A stretch of 12,664 bases of DNA from the NCBI GenBank assembly GCA_003661105.1, contig QMVM01000030.1, forward strand, positions 1 to 12,664, given 5' to 3'. Source of the stretch: Methanosarcinales archaeon (GTDB lineage: Archaea > Halobacteriota > Methanosarcinia > Methanosarcinales > Methanogasteraceae). The first letter of the stretch is position 1, and the number at the start of each line of letters is the position of its first letter. Below the pieces are notes generated by a model. The model ran no database searches. It was not told the origin of the DNA and saw only the letters and a program-made list of their open reading frames with translations. The position numbers and the translations under genes were made by a program. Below are positions 10,830 through 12,664 of this stretch, piece by piece.

Positions 10830-12664
10830 ATGAAAAAAGAGAAATTTGTTTCAGATCCTGTAACTGAGGCGATGCACAAGAGAGCAAAGGAGCTTGGAAT
10901 CAGGACTGTCTGGGAGCGATATAAGGAGAATCATGCCCGTTCGAAGGATGCGCCATTTCAGGCGACATGTATGACCTGTCAGCAGGGGCCCTGTGTCGAT
11001 GTGAAGCGGACCGGCGTCTGCGGAATGAACAGAGATGTCATCATCGCAAAGAATCTTGTCTCGGAGACAACGATCGGCGCATCGGCGCATGTAGGGCATG
11101 CACGGAGGATCGCAAATATCTTAAAGGGCGTAGGAGATGGATCAATAAGCGGATATCCGATCATAGATCATGAGAAGCTTGATAGTGTGTATGAAGGTCT
11201 TGGATTGGATGGCGCCGGGACTGTTCGTGAGAAGGCTGCTCTGGTCGCAGATGCAATCATGGATGACCTGTCGAAGCTGGATGGTGCCCCGAAGATGTTG
11301 CTCTTTAAAGCATCGGAGGAACGTAGGAAGCTCTGGGCGGGAAAAGGGATACTCATCGATGGTGGATGTCCTGAGATCATGGAGGCACAAAACCGGATCG
11401 CAATGGGTATGGATCATGATATGGAAAACTTGCTTCTTGGGGCCTGTCGATTAGGGCTTGTGGATGCATACTGCGGGATGTATCCTGCGACAATGGTTCA
11501 GGATATTCTCCTCGGCGTTCCAAAGGCTGGGCAGGTAAAGACGAACCTTACCATAATAGAGTCTGATATGATCAATGTGGTAATTCACGGACATATCCCC
11601 TTCTTACCAGACGTTGTTGTAAGAGCTGCTGAGGAGTATAACGATGATCCGGGTCATGAGCCAAAGGTCAATATTGTTGGGATGTGTTGCACTGGTATGG
11701 AAGTTCTGATGCGAAGAGGCATCAACTTCGGAGGGGACATACTTCAGCAGGAGCTTGCAATAGCAACAGGCGCTATTGAGCTGGTAGTTGCGGATATCCA
11801 GTGTACACAGCCTGCAATCGTTGATGCAGCCGAGCATTTCCACACAAAGATCGTAACGACTGACCCGATGGCGAAGATGGAAGGGACGACCTATATCGAG
11901 TTTGAGCCAAAACGGGCGGTCGAGATCGGCAGGGAATTCATAAAGATGGCAGTTGACAACTATGCCATGCGGGATCATGCAAAGGTTTTCATTCCCGATT
12001 ATGAGCCGCATGAGATGATGTGTGGTTTTTCCACCGAGCAGCTCATCGAATCTCTGGACAAAGTGAAGCCGGGGGACCCGATAGGTGCTCTTGTGGATAA
12101 TATAAAAAACGGGAATATCCGCGGAGTTGCGGCAGTGATCGGATGTGTCACCCCCCGGGACGATTATGGCTACAGGACAGTGGAACTGATCAGGGAACTC
12201 ATCAAGAACGACGTCCTTGTGGTTCTTACAGGTTGCGTTGCGACGATAGCATCTTACTGGGACCTCTTGAAGCCTGATCCTGCATACCCCGGTGTTGGTA
12301 AGAGCCTGGCAATAGTTATGGATACGATAGCGAAGGCGAACGGACTTGAGGCGGTTCCTCCATGCCTCTTTATGGGTTCCTGTGTCGATAACTCAAGAAT
12401 AGAGGAAGTGCTAAATGCAGTTGCAGGTTATCTTGGCGTACGGATCGATCAGCTTCCGGTAGCCGGCTCTGCACCCGAATATATCGCAGAGAAGGCGGTT
12501 CCAATAGGGTTCTGGACGGTATCTCTGGGAATCTTTACACATCTTGGAGATCAGCCGAATGTTGCAGCAAGCAAGCGTGTGGTCAAATGGCTGACTGAAG
12601 ATGTCGAGAAAATATTTGGGGGAAAGTTCTATGTCGAAGCTGATCCGTATAAGTCGGCTGAGAA
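10830..12664 (+). CDS. cooS: Ni-Fe carbon monoxide dehydrogenase catalytic subunit CooS (3' end outside window)
   Basis: This anaerobic CODH interconverts CO and CO2 with electrons passed through Fe-S clusters. 611 residues are visible; family members have ~620-640, so little is missing. B-cluster cysteines are C47, C50, C55 and C64 (CMTCQQGPC...C). C-cluster ligands can all be placed: HGH (253-255), CCTGME (286-291), QC325TQPAI, GC439VTPRDD, TGC469V and GSC518VDNSR, with the catalytic Lys likely K555 in EYIAEKAV. The D-cluster cysteine preceding the B-cluster Cys by one (Thr46 here) and the one eight earlier (Ser38) are absent. The length and motifs match CooS rather than the larger methanogen CdhA. 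A GAGGGAG site lies about ten bases before the ATG. CooC- or CooF-type partners are not in view; they may follow downstream. Confidence 0.95.
   Translation, partial: MKKEKFVSDPVTEAMHKRAKELGIRTVWERYKENHARSKDAPFQATCMTCQQGPCVDVKRTGVCGMNRDVIIAKNLVSETTIGASAHVGHARRIANILKGVGDGSISGYPIIDHEKLDSVYEGLGLDGAGTVREKAALVADAIMDDLSKLDGAPKMLLFKASEERRKLWAGKGILIDGGCPEIMEAQNRIAMGMDHDMENLLLGACRLGLVDAYCGMYPATMVQDILLGVPKAGQVKTNLTIIESDMINVVIHGHIPFLPDVVVRAAEEYNDDPGHEPKVNIVGMCCTGMEVLMRRGINFGGDILQQELAIATGAIELVVADIQCTQPAIVDAAEHFHTKIVTTDPMAKMEGTTYIEFEPKRAVEIGREFIKMAVDNYAMRDHAKVFIPDYEPHEMMCGFSTEQLIESLDKVKPGDPIGALVDNIKNGNIRGVAAVIGCVTPRDDYGYRTVELIRELIKNDVLVVLTGCVATIASYWDLLKPDPAYPGVGKSLAIVMDTIAKANGLEAVPPCLFMGSCVDNSRIEEVLNAVAGYLGVRIDQLPVAGSAPEYIAEKAVPIGFWTVSLGIFTHLGDQPNVAASKRVVKWLTEDVEKIFGGKFYVEADPYKSAE

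Noticed and set aside
1..12664. CRISPR arrays, insertion sequence ends, rRNA genes
   Set aside because: No regularly spaced repeats, transposase genes with terminal inverted repeats, or rRNA-like sequence were seen on either strand.

Overview
The window is archaeal and probably euryarchaeal, from the methanogen or anaerobic-alkane-oxidiser side of that group. Evidence: an aTruB/Cbf5 pseudouridine synthase with a PUA domain, the KEOPS subunit Cgi121, the Rpb10-type RNA polymerase subunit RpoN, an archaeal uS9, a tRNA-Ser with a short intron at position 37/38, TATA-box promoters 25-40 nt upstream of start codons, GGTGA ribosome binding sites, and a Ni-Fe carbon monoxide dehydrogenase (CooS). 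The exact lineage cannot be fixed from the sequence alone.

Layout. 1-363 (+) is the C-terminal part of a MarC-family membrane protein whose frame is broken twice. 504-1553 (+) is cbf5, whose stop codon lies inside the following intron-containing tRNA-Ser(GGA) gene (1544-1648). 1705-7545 (-) is a compact four-gene operon, read from high to low coordinate: a single-ring Cdc48/p97-like AAA ATPase; a four-helix membrane protein ending in a GrpE nucleotide-exchange domain; a divergent Hsp70; and a J-like protein that lacks the HPD motif and carries a duplicated DnaJ-C-terminal-like module. Genes overlap, abut or are separated by at most 26 nt. 7546-8062 holds no intact gene: it has the operon promoter, two decayed minus-strand frames (one a clear zinc ribbon) and a long imperfect hairpin. 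8063-8569 (+) is cgi121. It converges on tRNA-Pro(CGG), rpoN and rps9 (8604-9282, -), which form a remnant of the archaeal L18e-L13-S9-rpoN cluster. 9390-10439 (-) is a membrane histidine kinase with no external sensor domain. 10589-10763 (+) is a small cysteine-rich gene apparently broken by one extra base. 10830 to the window end (+) is the first 611 residues of cooS.

Most interesting system. The 1705-7545 operon looks like a self-contained membrane-tethered Hsp70 machine. A GrpE-type exchange factor fixed in the membrane would hold its Hsp70 there. The J-like protein without HPD resembles a regulatory or scaffolding co-chaperone. The Cdc48-like ATPase ends in Met-Tyr-Gly, which fits the HbYX proteasome-docking motif. 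This suggests a chaperone/extraction relay for membrane or misfolded proteins. The operon is visibly more AT-rich than its flanks and starts just beyond a tRNA gene, consistent with acquisition as an island. Its function is inferred from domains and gene order only.

Three apparent single-base indels (near 105-108, 294-298 and 10651-10653) affect small or partial genes while all large genes are intact. They could be real lesions or assembly errors.
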